Of a stretch of DNA of 64,000 nt, positions 25,444 to 34,394 are shown piece by piece (position 1 is the stretch's first letter; the number at the start of each line of letters is the position of its first letter). This DNA comes from Bacillus sp. T33-2. Its GTDB lineage: Bacteria; Bacillota; Bacilli; Bacillales; Cytobacillaceae. A model generated the notes under the pieces. That model had not been told where the DNA came from and made no database searches. It saw only the letters and a list, made by a program, of their open reading frames with translations. The stretch spans positions 1 through 64,000 of the forward strand of contig NZ_PGVB01000016.1 of NCBI RefSeq assembly GCF_002860205.1. The letters run 5' to 3'. A program made the position numbers and the translations under genes.

Positions 25444-28221
25444 ATGAAGAAAGAGCTAAGTTTATTCGTTTCGGTCGGTTTAGCTAGTTCACTGTTAATG
25501 TCTGGGGTCGTCAATGCAGATAATACTGGTAAAGTTAATTATGATTTAGACTCCAATGGTGTCGTTAATAGTGCTGATTTAAATAAACTGGTAAATGCAG
25601 TGAAGAAAAATCAATATGAGAGTGCGTTTGATTTTGATCAAGATCATCAGCTTACTAGCAAAGATGTTTCTTATTTTAAGAAATTTGCTCTAAACAAAGA
25701 GGGTGAATTCTTTTTAAATCTTAAGCATCTGAACTGGTTGAACGAAGAGGTTACAGTTGATGGTATCGATATGATGATAACAAGGCTTTATGCAGAGCCT
25801 AATAACCCTCATGATTTAAGTCAGGGATATCATTATGTAGGAGATCCTCAAGAGGGTATTGCTGCTCTGGATGATGTGAGCCGTGCAGTAACAGCGTATG
25901 TCGAACATTACAAACTATATAAAGATGAATATAGTTTAAGCCAGATTAAGGATGGATTGGAATTCGTCATGTGGATGCAAGAATCAGATGGTGATTTCAG
26001 AAACTTTGTGGCCCTAGATGAGAATGGGGAAATCTATAAAAGAGATTCACATTCTTCTTCAAAGACTTTCAGTTATTGGGCGACAAGAGCTTATACGTCA
26101 CTAAGTTATGCCCATGAGATTTTAAAAGAAGAGGACCCGGAATTTGCTGACAGAGTCAAAAAGCACATGGAGCTATCAAGCAATCGAATTAATGAAAAAG
26201 TTAAACCTTTATACGGTACCTATACAGAAAAGAATGGTGAAAAGTATCCCGCTTGGGACCTTTATGATAATTGGGTTACCACGATCGCTTTGGATGCTTT
26301 AACAAAACATCATGCAGTCCTGCCTAATGATACTGTCAAAGAGAATATTCAAATGCTTGGAGAGGCGCTATATGCCTCGCAGTTTGGAGATTTCATCAAT
26401 TACCCATATGGTGGATTTATGAGCACCTATTCGGATCGGGTAGATATTTGGAGTGAATGGGGCAGTCAACAGGTAGCAGCCATGGCGTTAGCTGGAGATG
26501 CGCTTGGGAATGAAAATTGGATTGCAGCAGCAGAACTTGCAGCAGACAGCTTTTTAAGTGATTCAATTATTTCTGGAAGAGCATTTTCACAGCAGCCCAA
26601 TGACATAAAATACCCGCAGATTAACTATGGCACAGCCTCTTACGTCGATAACTTTATTAAATTATATGACGTCACGGGTAAAGAAAAGTATGCCTTCATG
26701 GCAGGGGTCGCAGGGCAGTGGTGGCTTGGAAACAATGATAAAAACCATCCGATGTTCAATCAGGAGTATGGTATAGCGTTTGATGCGATTGACGAAAACA
26801 AAGTCAATATAAATTCAGGGGCTGAATCAAATATTGAGGCTATAAGAGCTCTTGCGCGTATCTTACAAAATGAAACTAGTAAAACAGCATTATTTTCAAC
26901 AGAATTAGAAAAACAACGTGCCTTAACAATCGAATTGGAAGATCAATATGTGAAGAAAACAGATGAGCTCTATCAATTAAATAACGGCAGCCTTTCTGAC
27001 CCAGACAAAGCAATTGTTGTTAAGCAGTCTGATGACCCAGCACTGAATGAAAATAATGAAGCAGCTACAAAAGAAGAAGTAATTCCTCAAGAATCTTATG
27101 ATCAAGAAGCTGAAATTTACGAGGAATGGACAGGTCAAAACGCACTGTTTGTAAAAGGTGCAGGCTACAATAATACGAGATTATATGACGATTCCTATTT
27201 ATATCGTGACATTCCGGTTAATGGTGAAGCTGGATCCCCTAATATTGGCGATGTAGTCAGTCTGCAATTCGCTACACGCTTGGAATTTGATACACAACTT
27301 GAAGCGAAGGTGCTTGCTTTTAACGATAATGGTGAAAGTACAGTTATCTCTCAAGTGGAAGGGATGAATTATCATTATCGTCACTGGTACTCTGGTGATA
27401 GCTCAATCAAGACATCGTCCATCTCACCTATTCCGGAAGGTACCACGAAGTTAAGAATAATGTTTAATGTGGAATCAGAAAATCAATGGTTTAATAAAGG
27501 CTATGTTTCCTTAGCGGATGTAAAGCTTTATAAGGTAAATACACCTGAATTAAGAGCTGGTGGCACAGAATTTTCTAAAGGACGCTATATAGAAATGCCA
27601 GCTGGCCAAGAAAAAGAAATTACCTTGCCAGAAGAAATCAAGGCTGGAGATTATAGAGTATATGTAAGTGCCAGGACTAAGAAAGAACCAGGCGAAATCC
27701 AAATGGAATTCGGTGAGAATCAAACCTTATCCGTTGATCTGGCAGACGAAGAAGAATCTGTTCAAATCATTCATACGGGCACAGTAAAGATTGATGAAGG
27801 ACAGACTTCCTTCCAATTGAAAAATTCAGGAGAGATTCCAGCAGACATCGACCAAATCACCCTATACCCGTTGCAGTCAAAAGCATCCTATGAAACATTA
27901 AAAGGAAAAACGGTAACCGTTATTCGAGACAGTATTAGCAATAACCTCATCGTGGATGAAGAACAATCATTGAAAAAGCGGAATATTATTCACTCGTCGT
28001 TTGAAATAAACGATGGAAAAGCGCTTGTGTATGGCAGCATCACAGATCTAAATGGCAAAGTCATATCCAATGAGCATGTAACCATAACCGCATTAGGCCA
28101 AACCTACAAAATAAAAACGAACCATAAAGGTGAATATAGTAAACTTATTCCTTATACTGATGAGCTAAAGAGAGCCGAAATTAAATCAGGGAAAAGTATC
28201 GGTTACTTATACTTTAAGTAA
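25444..28221 (+). CDS. Large secreted protein: dockerin-like Ca2+ repeats, helical-toroid glycosidase-like domain, beta-sandwich modules
   Basis: This 925-residue exported protein has a signal peptide ending VVNA (about 25). Two EF-hand-like dockerin segments follow (YDLDSNGVVNSADLNKLV at about 33-50; FDFDQDHQLTSKDVSYF at about 63-79). Residues about 110-490 are helix-rich, with paired Trp/Tyr/Asp motifs (ALDDVSRAVTAYVEHY, DLYDNWVTTIALDA, SGAESNIEAIRALARI) of the six-hairpin glycosidase type. Then come a short coiled coil, two beta-sandwich modules (about 560-710 and 715-830, CBM-like) and a C-terminal Ig-like segment (about 860-925, GSITDLNGKVISNEHVTI). The start at 25444 has AGGGGGAGAG upstream. 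It is probably an extracellular glycan-degrading enzyme feeding the locus downstream; the exact activity is unknown. Confidence 0.75.
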   Translation: MKKELSLFVSVGLASSLLMSGVVNADNTGKVNYDLDSNGVVNSADLNKLVNAVKKNQYESAFDFDQDHQLTSKDVSYFKKFALNKEGEFFLNLKHLNWLNEEVTVDGIDMMITRLYAEPNNPHDLSQGYHYVGDPQEGIAALDDVSRAVTAYVEHYKLYKDEYSLSQIKDGLEFVMWMQESDGDFRNFVALDENGEIYKRDSHSSSKTFSYWATRAYTSLSYAHEILKEEDPEFADRVKKHMELSSNRINEKVKPLYGTYTEKNGEKYPAWDLYDNWVTTIALDALTKHHAVLPNDTVKENIQMLGEALYASQFGDFINYPYGGFMSTYSDRVDIWSEWGSQQVAAMALAGDALGNENWIAAAELAADSFLSDSIISGRAFSQQPNDIKYPQINYGTASYVDNFIKLYDVTGKEKYAFMAGVAGQWWLGNNDKNHPMFNQEYGIAFDAIDENKVNINSGAESNIEAIRALARILQNETSKTALFSTELEKQRALTIELEDQYVKKTDELYQLNNGSLSDPDKAIVVKQSDDPALNENNEAATKEEVIPQESYDQEAEIYEEWTGQNALFVKGAGYNNTRLYDDSYLYRDIPVNGEAGSPNIGDVVSLQFATRLEFDTQLEAKVLAFNDNGESTVISQVEGMNYHYRHWYSGDSSIKTSSISPIPEGTTKLRIMFNVESENQWFNKGYVSLADVKLYKVNTPELRAGGTEFSKGRYIEMPAGQEKEITLPEEIKAGDYRVYVSARTKKEPGEIQMEFGENQTLSVDLADEEESVQIIHTGTVKIDEGQTSFQLKNSGEIPADIDQITLYPLQSKASYETLKGKTVTVIRDSISNNLIVDEEQSLKKRNIIHSSFEINDGKALVYGSITDLNGKVISNEHVTITALGQTYKIKTNHKGEYSKLIPYTDELKRAEIKSGKSIGYLYFK

Positions 28222-28274
28222 CGCTAGCTGTGTTTGAGCGATTCTCTTATCAGAGTCGCACAGTTGTAGACAAA

Positions 28275-28317
28275 GGGGTTAGGAATGTTCGCATTCCGGA
28301 CCCCTTTTGTTCTGGAA
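28275..28317 (+). terminator. Strong terminator
   Basis: AAAGGGGT-GGAATG-ttc-GCATTCC-ACCCCTTTT hairpin after the secreted enzyme gene. Confidence 0.85.
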
Positions 28318-28443
28318 TAGAAATTCTCAAGAGAATAGACTACTCTTGTCTTCTGTTCTTTTCCTTCGCACACTTTGAGGAACTTCTCTGGTGGAATCGG
28401 CTTTTTTCCATTTTTTTCTCGAACCACAATAAGTCTTGAATTC

Positions 28444-28578
28444 CTGTTGATTGGAGTGGAAGGGCGCGTAGACTCCTGCGGGATCAGCTGGACAGGTGAG
28501 ACCCTACAGGAGCAAAGTGACGAGGAGGCTCAACTCCAGCCCCGCGGAAAGCGAAGCGCCTGGAACGGAGATCAACAG
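28444..28578. repeat. 135-bp structured interspersed element, copy 1
   Basis: Bounded by CTGTTGAT and ATCAACAG. The inside has conserved blocks GGAGTGGAAGG, GACTCCTGCGGGA, GTGAGACCC, GACGAGGAGGCTC, CCGCGGAAAGCGAAGCGCC and TGGAACGG. The many complementary blocks indicate a folded RNA or cruciform. Related copies lie at 31718-31855 and 38982-39115. It resembles the G+C-rich repeat common in Bacillaceae intergenic regions. Confidence 0.8.
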
Positions 28579-28612
28579 TTACATCTCACCTCCAACCAAA
28601 ATAGAAGACTGT

Positions 28613-28682
28613 AGACAAGCTTGATTCTCATCGAGTTTGTCTACAGCCTGAGCGATTTTCATAAGAGAATCGCTTTTTTAAA
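28613..28682 (+). terminator. Double hairpin with T-tract
   Basis: CTGTAGACAA...TTTGTCTACAG, then GCGATT...AATCGCTTTTTT. Parts (GCGATTCTCTTAT, GTAGACAAA) repeat in inverted order at 28242-28280, so the interspersed element is framed by related sequence. Confidence 0.6.
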
Positions 28683-28783
28683 AAGATCGGCAGTCATAAG
28701 CAACGATGTCGGTTTTTCTACTTGACAACTACTTGACAAGAAGATTAAGCTGAAATGAATATGATGATATTGGGGCTAATGAT

Positions 28784-29776
28784 ATGAAAAAAACATCGAT
28801 GCAAAGCATTGCCGAGAATTTAGGGATTTCAAAAAATGCTGTTTCTCTTGCGTTATCAGGCCGACCGGGAGTAAGTGCCGAATTACGTGAAAGAGTGATC
28901 GCAGAAGCAAAGCGGATAGGTTATCCGATACACAAAAAGAATGAGGGGTCAGACTCTCACTTCATTGGACTTATTGCAAGGGAAGAAGTCTTTTCAGAAC
29001 ATGAGTTTTTTGGCGTAATTAATTTACATATTGAAAAAGAGATTAAAAGCAAGGGAGGGAATCTTCTGCTTCATGCTGTAGATAAAGATAGTGAAAGAGA
29101 TCTGCTTTTGCCTTCCTTTTTACAAAACCAAAAGGTTGATGGGTTAATTGTTTTGTCCCATTTGAGAACTGAGTACATAAAGAAGGTCCTGAATTTAGGA
29201 ATTCCCGTAGTCCTTGTTGATCACCATGATCCTGAATTAGAGGTTGACTCTGTATTAAGCGATAATCGGACTGGAAGTTATCTTGCAACGAAACATCTCA
29301 TTCAAAAAGGTGCGGAATCAGTAGGCTTTATCGGCAGAGTGGAAAAATCACCAAGTTATAAGGAACGGTTCGAGGGTTATAGTGATGCGTTAAAAGAAGC
29401 AGGCATATCCTTAGCCTCCTCATGGATTAATAGCGAGCATGATGAAATTGAGGAGGAATTGGGTCAGTATATTCGGGCGTTATCCACTCTTCCGGATGCG
29501 TGGTTTTGTGTAAATGACCACTACGGGTTTCTGCTGACTCAAATCTTATCCAAAATGGGATACACCATTCCGCGGCAGGTAGCTATATGCGGGTTTGATG
29601 ACTCGCTGTACGCAAAGATCGCTGCACCACGCTTAACGACGATGTCAATCGACAAACAGTATTTTGCTAAGCGTTCTGTGATTCAGCTATATACAAGAAT
29701 TCAACAGCAGACGCCTGTTTTCGAGAAGATTTTACTGACGACGAAACTCATTGAGAGGGAGACTGTTTGTAAGTAG
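28784..29776 (+). CDS. LacI-family transcriptional regulator (1)
   Basis: This 330-residue regulator has an N-terminal LacI helix-turn-helix (MQSIAENLGISKNAVSLALSGRPGVS) and hinge, then a periplasmic-binding-like sensor domain (GLIVLSHLRTEYIKKVLNLGIPVVLVDHH, VAICGFDDSLYAKIAAPRLTTM). It is clearly paralogous to the LacI protein at 30.5-31.6 kb (shared LNLGIPVVLVDHH-type and WFCVNDHYGF-type motifs). It probably senses a sugar of this locus. Two tandem CTACTTGACAA boxes lie at about 28720-28741 in its promoter region. Confidence 0.88.
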   Translation: MKKTSMQSIAENLGISKNAVSLALSGRPGVSAELRERVIAEAKRIGYPIHKKNEGSDSHFIGLIAREEVFSEHEFFGVINLHIEKEIKSKGGNLLLHAVDKDSERDLLLPSFLQNQKVDGLIVLSHLRTEYIKKVLNLGIPVVLVDHHDPELEVDSVLSDNRTGSYLATKHLIQKGAESVGFIGRVEKSPSYKERFEGYSDALKEAGISLASSWINSEHDEIEEELGQYIRALSTLPDAWFCVNDHYGFLLTQILSKMGYTIPRQVAICGFDDSLYAKIAAPRLTTMSIDKQYFAKRSVIQLYTRIQQQTPVFEKILLTTKLIERETVCK

Positions 29777-29931
29777 ACTTGAAGCTTGCGTTCATGGAAA
29801 AGGGATTTATTTGGAATGAGTTTCGGTTTAATTATTAGGGTTGGTCATGGTAATCCTCCTTTTGATATGTAATGAATGAATTTTTGAAAAGCCCTATACT
29901 TTGCAAGAATACAAAAATAGTTACGGTGGCA

Positions 29932-30456
29932 CTATGAAAGATCTAAATCAAAATTAGAGCTGTTCATAATATCCATTAAAATATCATAAGGTTGTTTATT
30001 GGTTGTGTCGTACAGATGCAGTTTATTTCCTGGTGTGTTCTCAAGCTGATTCAGCAGAAACAACGAGCGGTCAATTAAGTAAGTATCCCCTCGTTTCTGG
30101 ATACGTTCAATCAAACGATCTTTTTCAGCAAGTAAGACTATATATTTAACTTTTACATTCAAATGAGAAAAATGTTTGCAGAACCATTCCATTTCATCTT
30201 CGACGACAATATCGATGATGACATTGAAATCATGCTGAATGAGAGTTTGTGTTGTGGAAAGGATATTTTTCCACATGATGTTTAATCTTTCTTCCCAAGG
30301 CGGTTCAGATCCTTCACCATACATTTCTAGAAAGTAATCGCCATGAACGAGAGCGCTTTTCTTCAAATGATTAGCAAGTTCCTTAGCAAGAGTGGACTTG
30401 CCTACACCACAAGGACCAGAAATAATATAAATCGTTTGTTCAGTATTTGTGTTCAT
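29932..30456 (-). CDS. P-loop ATPase/kinase-like protein
   Basis: This 174-residue soluble protein has Walker A GPCGVGKST near the N terminus, LVHGDYFLEMYG as the substrate loop, and a later RLIERIQKRGD lid-like segment. The size and layout are those of small AAA_33/shikimate-kinase-like nucleotide-binding proteins. The substrate is unknown. GGAGGG precedes the ATG. It lies downstream of the second LacI gene, separated by a terminator. Confidence 0.7.
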   Translation of the reverse strand: MNTNTEQTIYIISGPCGVGKSTLAKELANHLKKSALVHGDYFLEMYGEGSEPPWEERLNIMWKNILSTTQTLIQHDFNVIIDIVVEDEMEWFCKHFSHLNVKVKYIVLLAEKDRLIERIQKRGDTYLIDRSLFLLNQLENTPGNKLHLYDTTNKQPYDILMDIMNSSNFDLDLS

Positions 30457-30507
30457 TGGCTATTTCCCTCCATACGATCATCCGCAATTGTTCCCTAGTA
30501 ATGCAAA

Positions 30508-30538
30508 GGGAAGCAAGAGAACGATTCCCTTGCTTCCC
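30508..30538 (-). terminator. Terminator after LacI regulator 2
   Basis: GGGAAGCAAG pairs with CTTGCTTCCC directly after the stop codon. Confidence 0.7.
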
Positions 30539-31572
30539 TAACTTAAAATTATATCGTTTGCAGTATTAACAGCGGTTGATTCCCGAACAATCAATGTGGT
30601 CGGCAGCAGGATTTCATGGATGGGTTCATCCTTATGATTAATCCTCCAGCTCAGCTGTTCGACCGCTTTTTTACCATAGTAATTTAAATCAATATCGACT
30701 GTTGTAATTTTTGGAGTGGCGATTTTGGACAGCTGTCCGTTGTCGAAGCTGCAGATCGATATGTCTTCTGGAATCTTGTATCCTTTTTGCTGCAATACTG
30801 ACTGAACAAGGAATCCGTGTCCATCGTTTACACAAAACCATGCAGTCGGCATATATGGTAGTCGATCGGTAAACCTGCTTATTTCTTCTTGGGTTTCCTC
30901 TGCGTCTGTAAATAACAGGGCTGAATTTGATACTATCCCATGTTTTTTCAGTGCAAGACTATAGCCTTCCAGTCTTTCTTGGTAGCTTGGAGAAATCTCT
31001 ATATCTCCTACGAATGCAATGTCCTGATGACCTAATTCGATTAGGTGTTCAACTGCCTTAAATGCACCAAAACGGTTGTTCGTCAAGATGGCGTCCGCCT
31101 GCAGGTATGGTGAGTGATGGTCAATCAGCACAGTCGGAATTCCGGTATCAATAATCTTTGAAATATAGTCAGTGCTGATATGAGATAGAATCAAAATCCC
31201 ATCTATTTGATGATTCGAAAGCAGGGAGGGAAGGATTAACTGATCCTTTGAATCCTGGTCGATGGATTCAATCAATAAATTCCAGCCGCGTGTCCTCACT
31301 TCCTTTTCCACGCTGAGATAAATCTCCCCAAAAAAGCTTTTAAGCGAAAAAGCATAGTCAGAAGCAATAAGCGCAATGTTGATTCCCTTTTTATCATCCT
31401 TTTGACTGCTTCTATTATTGGGATAGGAATACCCTAATTCATCTGCCACTTTTTGAACCATCAGCCTTGTTTCTTTACTTACTCCCGGTTTTCCCGTCAA
31501 TGCTTGTGAAACAGAGTTCTTAGAGATATTCAGCCGATCCGCAATATCCTGCATAGTCACTTTTTTCTTCAT
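30538..31572 (-). CDS. LacI-family transcriptional regulator (2)
   Basis: This 344-residue regulator has helix-turn-helix MQDIADRLNISKNSVSQALTGKPGVS and sensor-domain motifs DGILILSHISTDYISKIIDTGIPTVLIDHH and ISICSFDNGQLSKIATPKITTV. AAGGAG precedes the ATG. A perfect palindrome TTGTAACGTTACAA with central CG, the LacI/GalR hallmark, overlaps its own -10 element, so it is probably autoregulated. It is divergent from the sugar ABC operon and is the best candidate for the locus repressor. Confidence 0.9.
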   Translation of the reverse strand: MKKKVTMQDIADRLNISKNSVSQALTGKPGVSKETRLMVQKVADELGYSYPNNRSSQKDDKKGINIALIASDYAFSLKSFFGEIYLSVEKEVRTRGWNLLIESIDQDSKDQLILPSLLSNHQIDGILILSHISTDYISKIIDTGIPTVLIDHHSPYLQADAILTNNRFGAFKAVEHLIELGHQDIAFVGDIEISPSYQERLEGYSLALKKHGIVSNSALLFTDAEETQEEISRFTDRLPYMPTAWFCVNDGHGFLVQSVLQQKGYKIPEDISICSFDNGQLSKIATPKITTVDIDLNYYGKKAVEQLSWRINHKDEPIHEILLPTTLIVRESTAVNTANDIILS

Positions 31573-31625
31573 ATATAAAACTTCTCCTTAATGAAAGTGA
31601 ATAATAGTATTCTTCTTGTAATTTT

Positions 31626-31654
31626 ATTGTAACGTTACAAAATGTTTTTAGCAA
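31626..31654 (-). promoter_or_regulatory. Promoter and LacI operator of regulator 2
   Basis: On the minus strand TTGCTA (31654-31649), 17 bp, TACAAT (31631-31626). The perfect palindrome TTGTAACGTTACAA occupies 31627-31640, covering the -10 hexamer. Confidence 0.75.
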
Positions 31655-31717
31655 TATACTTATCATGGTAATTGTTAAACTTTATGATTGTGTTAAATGC
31701 CAATCTTGTTTGTAAGC

Positions 31718-31855
31718 CTGTTGATTGGAGCGGAAGGCGCTTGGATCCTGGGGGATTAGCGTTTCAGGCGAGACCCCGCAGGAGCAAACCGACGAGGAGG
31801 CTCGGCGAACGTCCCCCCCCCCCGGAAAGAAAGCGCCTGGAGCGTAAATCAACAG
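31718..31855. repeat. 135-bp structured interspersed element, copy 2
   Basis: Same ends (CTGTTGAT, ATCAACAG) and inner blocks as 28444-28578. It holds an 11-base C run (31813-31823) where the other copies have a mixed G/C segment. Confidence 0.8.
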
Positions 31856-31907
31856 CTATGTATCAAAGCCAACTTTTTAACATTGTTAATTTTAATATAA
31901 TTAACGT

Positions 31908-31954
31908 TTGACATATAAGTAGTAAGGTGCAATAATGTATTTGTAAAGTTATTA
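31908..31954 (+). promoter_or_regulatory. Promoter and LacI-type operator of the sugar ABC operon
   Basis: TTGACA (31908-31913), 17 bp, AATAAT (31931-31936), then TTGTAAAGTTATTA (31941-31954), a degenerate version of TTGTAACGTTACAA placed over the expected transcription start. Confidence 0.7.
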
Positions 31955-32075
31955 TTCACATTATTTATTTTTATTGTAATGATTTTAAAAAATCTTTAGA
32001 AATGAGGGGTAAAAGGGTAAATCATCAATATACGTGACCCAGATACTATTGATTATACTTTTTTTTGTAAGGTTA

Positions 32076-32089
32076 TGATAGCGTTATCA
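32076..32089. promoter_or_regulatory. Second palindrome in the ABC operon leader
   Basis: TGATAGCGTTATCA is an inverted repeat with central CG, 120 bp upstream of the binding-protein gene. It may be the site of the other LacI regulator or a catabolite-type element. Confidence 0.45.
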
Positions 32090-32196
32090 AAACTGTCCAC
32101 TTCAAAAAGCTAGACTAATAATTTTATCATTTTTTCGGGGGAAATTACTGAAAACTTAAAGTTAAGAAATCATACAAATAATTGGGGGAATATCGG

Positions 32197-33516
32197 ATGA
32201 AAATCAAAAAAGTGGCTTCATTAGTCCTTGCTGCCTCACTGACTGTTTCTGGACTTGCAGCTTGTAATAATGGAGATAAAAGCAACGGAAGCACAAAAGA
32301 CGGAGTAACAACAATTGAATTCTGGGCAGCTCCAAACCCAACTCAGCAAGTTTATTGGAAGGAAGTAGCGGAAGAGTTCACTAAAGAAAATCCGGATATC
32401 AAGGTGAACGTAAGTCCGATGAAGGAAAGCCCAACTTCCGAAGCTGGGATCCAATCAGCGATTGCTGGTGGAAGTGCGCCAACAATGTCAGAAAATATTA
32501 ACCGTGGTTTTGCCGCTCAGCTTTCTGAAAGTAAAGCATTATTACCATTGGATGAGCTAGAGGGCTGGAATGAAATTAAGAAAAACAGAAATATGGAAGA
32601 TACGATGAAGGGCTGGGAGTTTGCTGACGGCCATCAATACGTATTGCCAATCTACTCGAATGCGATGTTGTTTGGCTGGAGATTGGACGTCCTGAAGGAG
32701 CTTGGCTATAACGAACCGCCGAAAACATACAGCGAAATGCTAGAAGTAGCGAAGAAATTAAAAGAAAAGCACCCAGACAAATATGTATGGGCTAAACCAG
32801 ACCTTGCTGATCCAACAGCTTGGAAAAGATGGTTCGACTTCTTCATGCTTTATAACGCAGCATCTGATGGCAACAAGTTCGTAGAGGGAACTGAATTTAC
32901 TGGCGATAAGAAAGTAGGAGAGCAAGTTCTTGGATTTGTGGAAGAGCTGCAAAAAGCTGATGCTTTGATGACTAGACAGTCTAAAGATCCATTTGAAAGC
33001 GGATTGGGAATCTTTACGGATATTGGTCCTTGGACAATTTCTTATTGGGCAGATAAATTCCCAGAAATGAAATTGAATGAAACGTATGCGTTAGCATTGC
33101 CTCCTGTTCCAGACGGAATGGATACAGAAAACGTTAAGACATTCGCAGATACAAAGGGTATTGTGGTGTATGCTTCAGCAACGAAAGAACAGCAAAAGGC
33201 TGCGAGCGAATTCATTAAATGGGTCTATTCAAATCCTGAAAATGATCTGAAATGGCTTGAAAAGACGAACCTGCCACCTGCACGTGATGACTTAACAACA
33301 AACGACACTTTCAAATCGTTCTTTGAAAACAACCCAGCATTACAGCCATACGCTGCTGCCGTTCCGAATGCAATCCCGCCAATGGATAACTCTAAATACA
33401 ATGATATTCAGACATATATTGGCCAGCATGCCTTCAACCCAGTTGTAAAAGGAGAGAAAGATCCGAAAGCTGCATGGAAGGATATGCAAGAGGCCATTGA
33501 GGGGGCTCTCAAATAA
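32197..33516 (+). CDS. Sugar ABC transporter substrate-binding lipoprotein
   Basis: This 439-residue protein has a lipobox (SGLAACN). The extracellular solute-binding fold (SBP_bac_1) is shown by TTIEFWAAPNPTQQVYWKEVAEEF and AGGSAPTMSENI. The ATG at 32197 follows TGGGGGAATATC; an upstream GTG is less likely. It binds an oligosaccharide for the following two permeases. No ATPase gene is in the operon, so an MsmX-type shared ATPase elsewhere is inferred. Confidence 0.9.
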   Translation: MKIKKVASLVLAASLTVSGLAACNNGDKSNGSTKDGVTTIEFWAAPNPTQQVYWKEVAEEFTKENPDIKVNVSPMKESPTSEAGIQSAIAGGSAPTMSENINRGFAAQLSESKALLPLDELEGWNEIKKNRNMEDTMKGWEFADGHQYVLPIYSNAMLFGWRLDVLKELGYNEPPKTYSEMLEVAKKLKEKHPDKYVWAKPDLADPTAWKRWFDFFMLYNAASDGNKFVEGTEFTGDKKVGEQVLGFVEELQKADALMTRQSKDPFESGLGIFTDIGPWTISYWADKFPEMKLNETYALALPPVPDGMDTENVKTFADTKGIVVYASATKEQQKAASEFIKWVYSNPENDLKWLEKTNLPPARDDLTTNDTFKSFFENNPALQPYAAAVPNAIPPMDNSKYNDIQTYIGQHAFNPVVKGEKDPKAAWKDMQEAIEGALK

Positions 33517-34394
33517 TGAGCAAGAACCAAGGATGGTTGGGCTGGCTTTTTGCCAGTCCTTATCTTTTATACGCAATCATTTTTTTTCTAATACCACTTG
33601 TCTGGTCGCTGTTCTTATCTGTGACCGATTGGAATTTAATTTCACCTACTTATAGTTTTGTAGGATTGGAAAATTACACGGAGGCTTTCAAGAGCCAGGG
33701 TGTCCAGAGTGCCTTTTTTGTAACGTTTAAATTCATGGCTGTATTTGTACCATTAGTCATTGCTTTTTCAATCATTGTCGCCCTGATTGTCCAAGGGCTT
33801 CCGAGATTCAAAGGACTGTTTTTAATAGGATTTTTCCTTCCTTATTTGGCATCAGGGGTTGTTTCCTCACTGATCGTGAAAGGATTTTTGTCCTACAACA
33901 GTCCGCTGAATGAATTCCTGCGAGAAACATTTGGCCTCGATATTAACTGGCTTGGATCGCCGTTCGCTGCACTCTTTGTTGTAGCCTTGATCATTGCCTG
34001 GAAATTCACCGGATATTACGCGCTGATTCTAACTTCAGGCTTTGAAAGTATCAGTAAAGATGTCTATGAAGCCGCGATGATTGATGGAGTAACGCCATGG
34101 CAGCGTTTTTGGAAAATTACGCTTCCACTCCTATATCCGGCATTGTTTACAGTATTGATTTTATCGATTGGTGTCACGTTTGGTATTTTCACAGAGGTAT
34201 ACCAATTAACTGGCGGTGGACCAAACTTTGCAACTAACACATGGCAAATGGAGATCTTTACAAAAGCATTTACGAATCTCCAGGCAGGTTACGCTTCAGC
34301 TATTGCCATCATTGCATCGATTGTAACTTTTGTTGCAATCTACATCATTCGAAAACTCTTGGAATTGTGGGGGAAACGAAATGGTTGGACCTAA
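33516..34394 (+). CDS. Sugar ABC transporter permease (MalF/UgpA type)
   Basis: This 292-residue inner-membrane protein has six membrane segments and the coupling motif YEAAMIDGVTPWQRFWKITLPLL. The start codon overlaps the binding-protein stop (TAATG). It pairs with the next gene. Confidence 0.92.
   Translation: MSKNQGWLGWLFASPYLLYAIIFFLIPLVWSLFLSVTDWNLISPTYSFVGLENYTEAFKSQGVQSAFFVTFKFMAVFVPLVIAFSIIVALIVQGLPRFKGLFLIGFFLPYLASGVVSSLIVKGFLSYNSPLNEFLRETFGLDINWLGSPFAALFVVALIIAWKFTGYYALILTSGFESISKDVYEAAMIDGVTPWQRFWKITLPLLYPALFTVLILSIGVTFGIFTEVYQLTGGGPNFATNTWQMEIFTKAFTNLQAGYASAIAIIASIVTFVAIYIIRKLLELWGKRNGWT

Noticed and set aside
28230-28614. Open frames over the terminator and interspersed repeat
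   Set aside because: They follow the repeat element and hairpins; composition and lack of start signals argue against coding.
31672-31911. 79-codon frame rich in Arg and Pro
   Set aside because: It lies inside the structured interspersed element, whose G+C content creates chance open frames.
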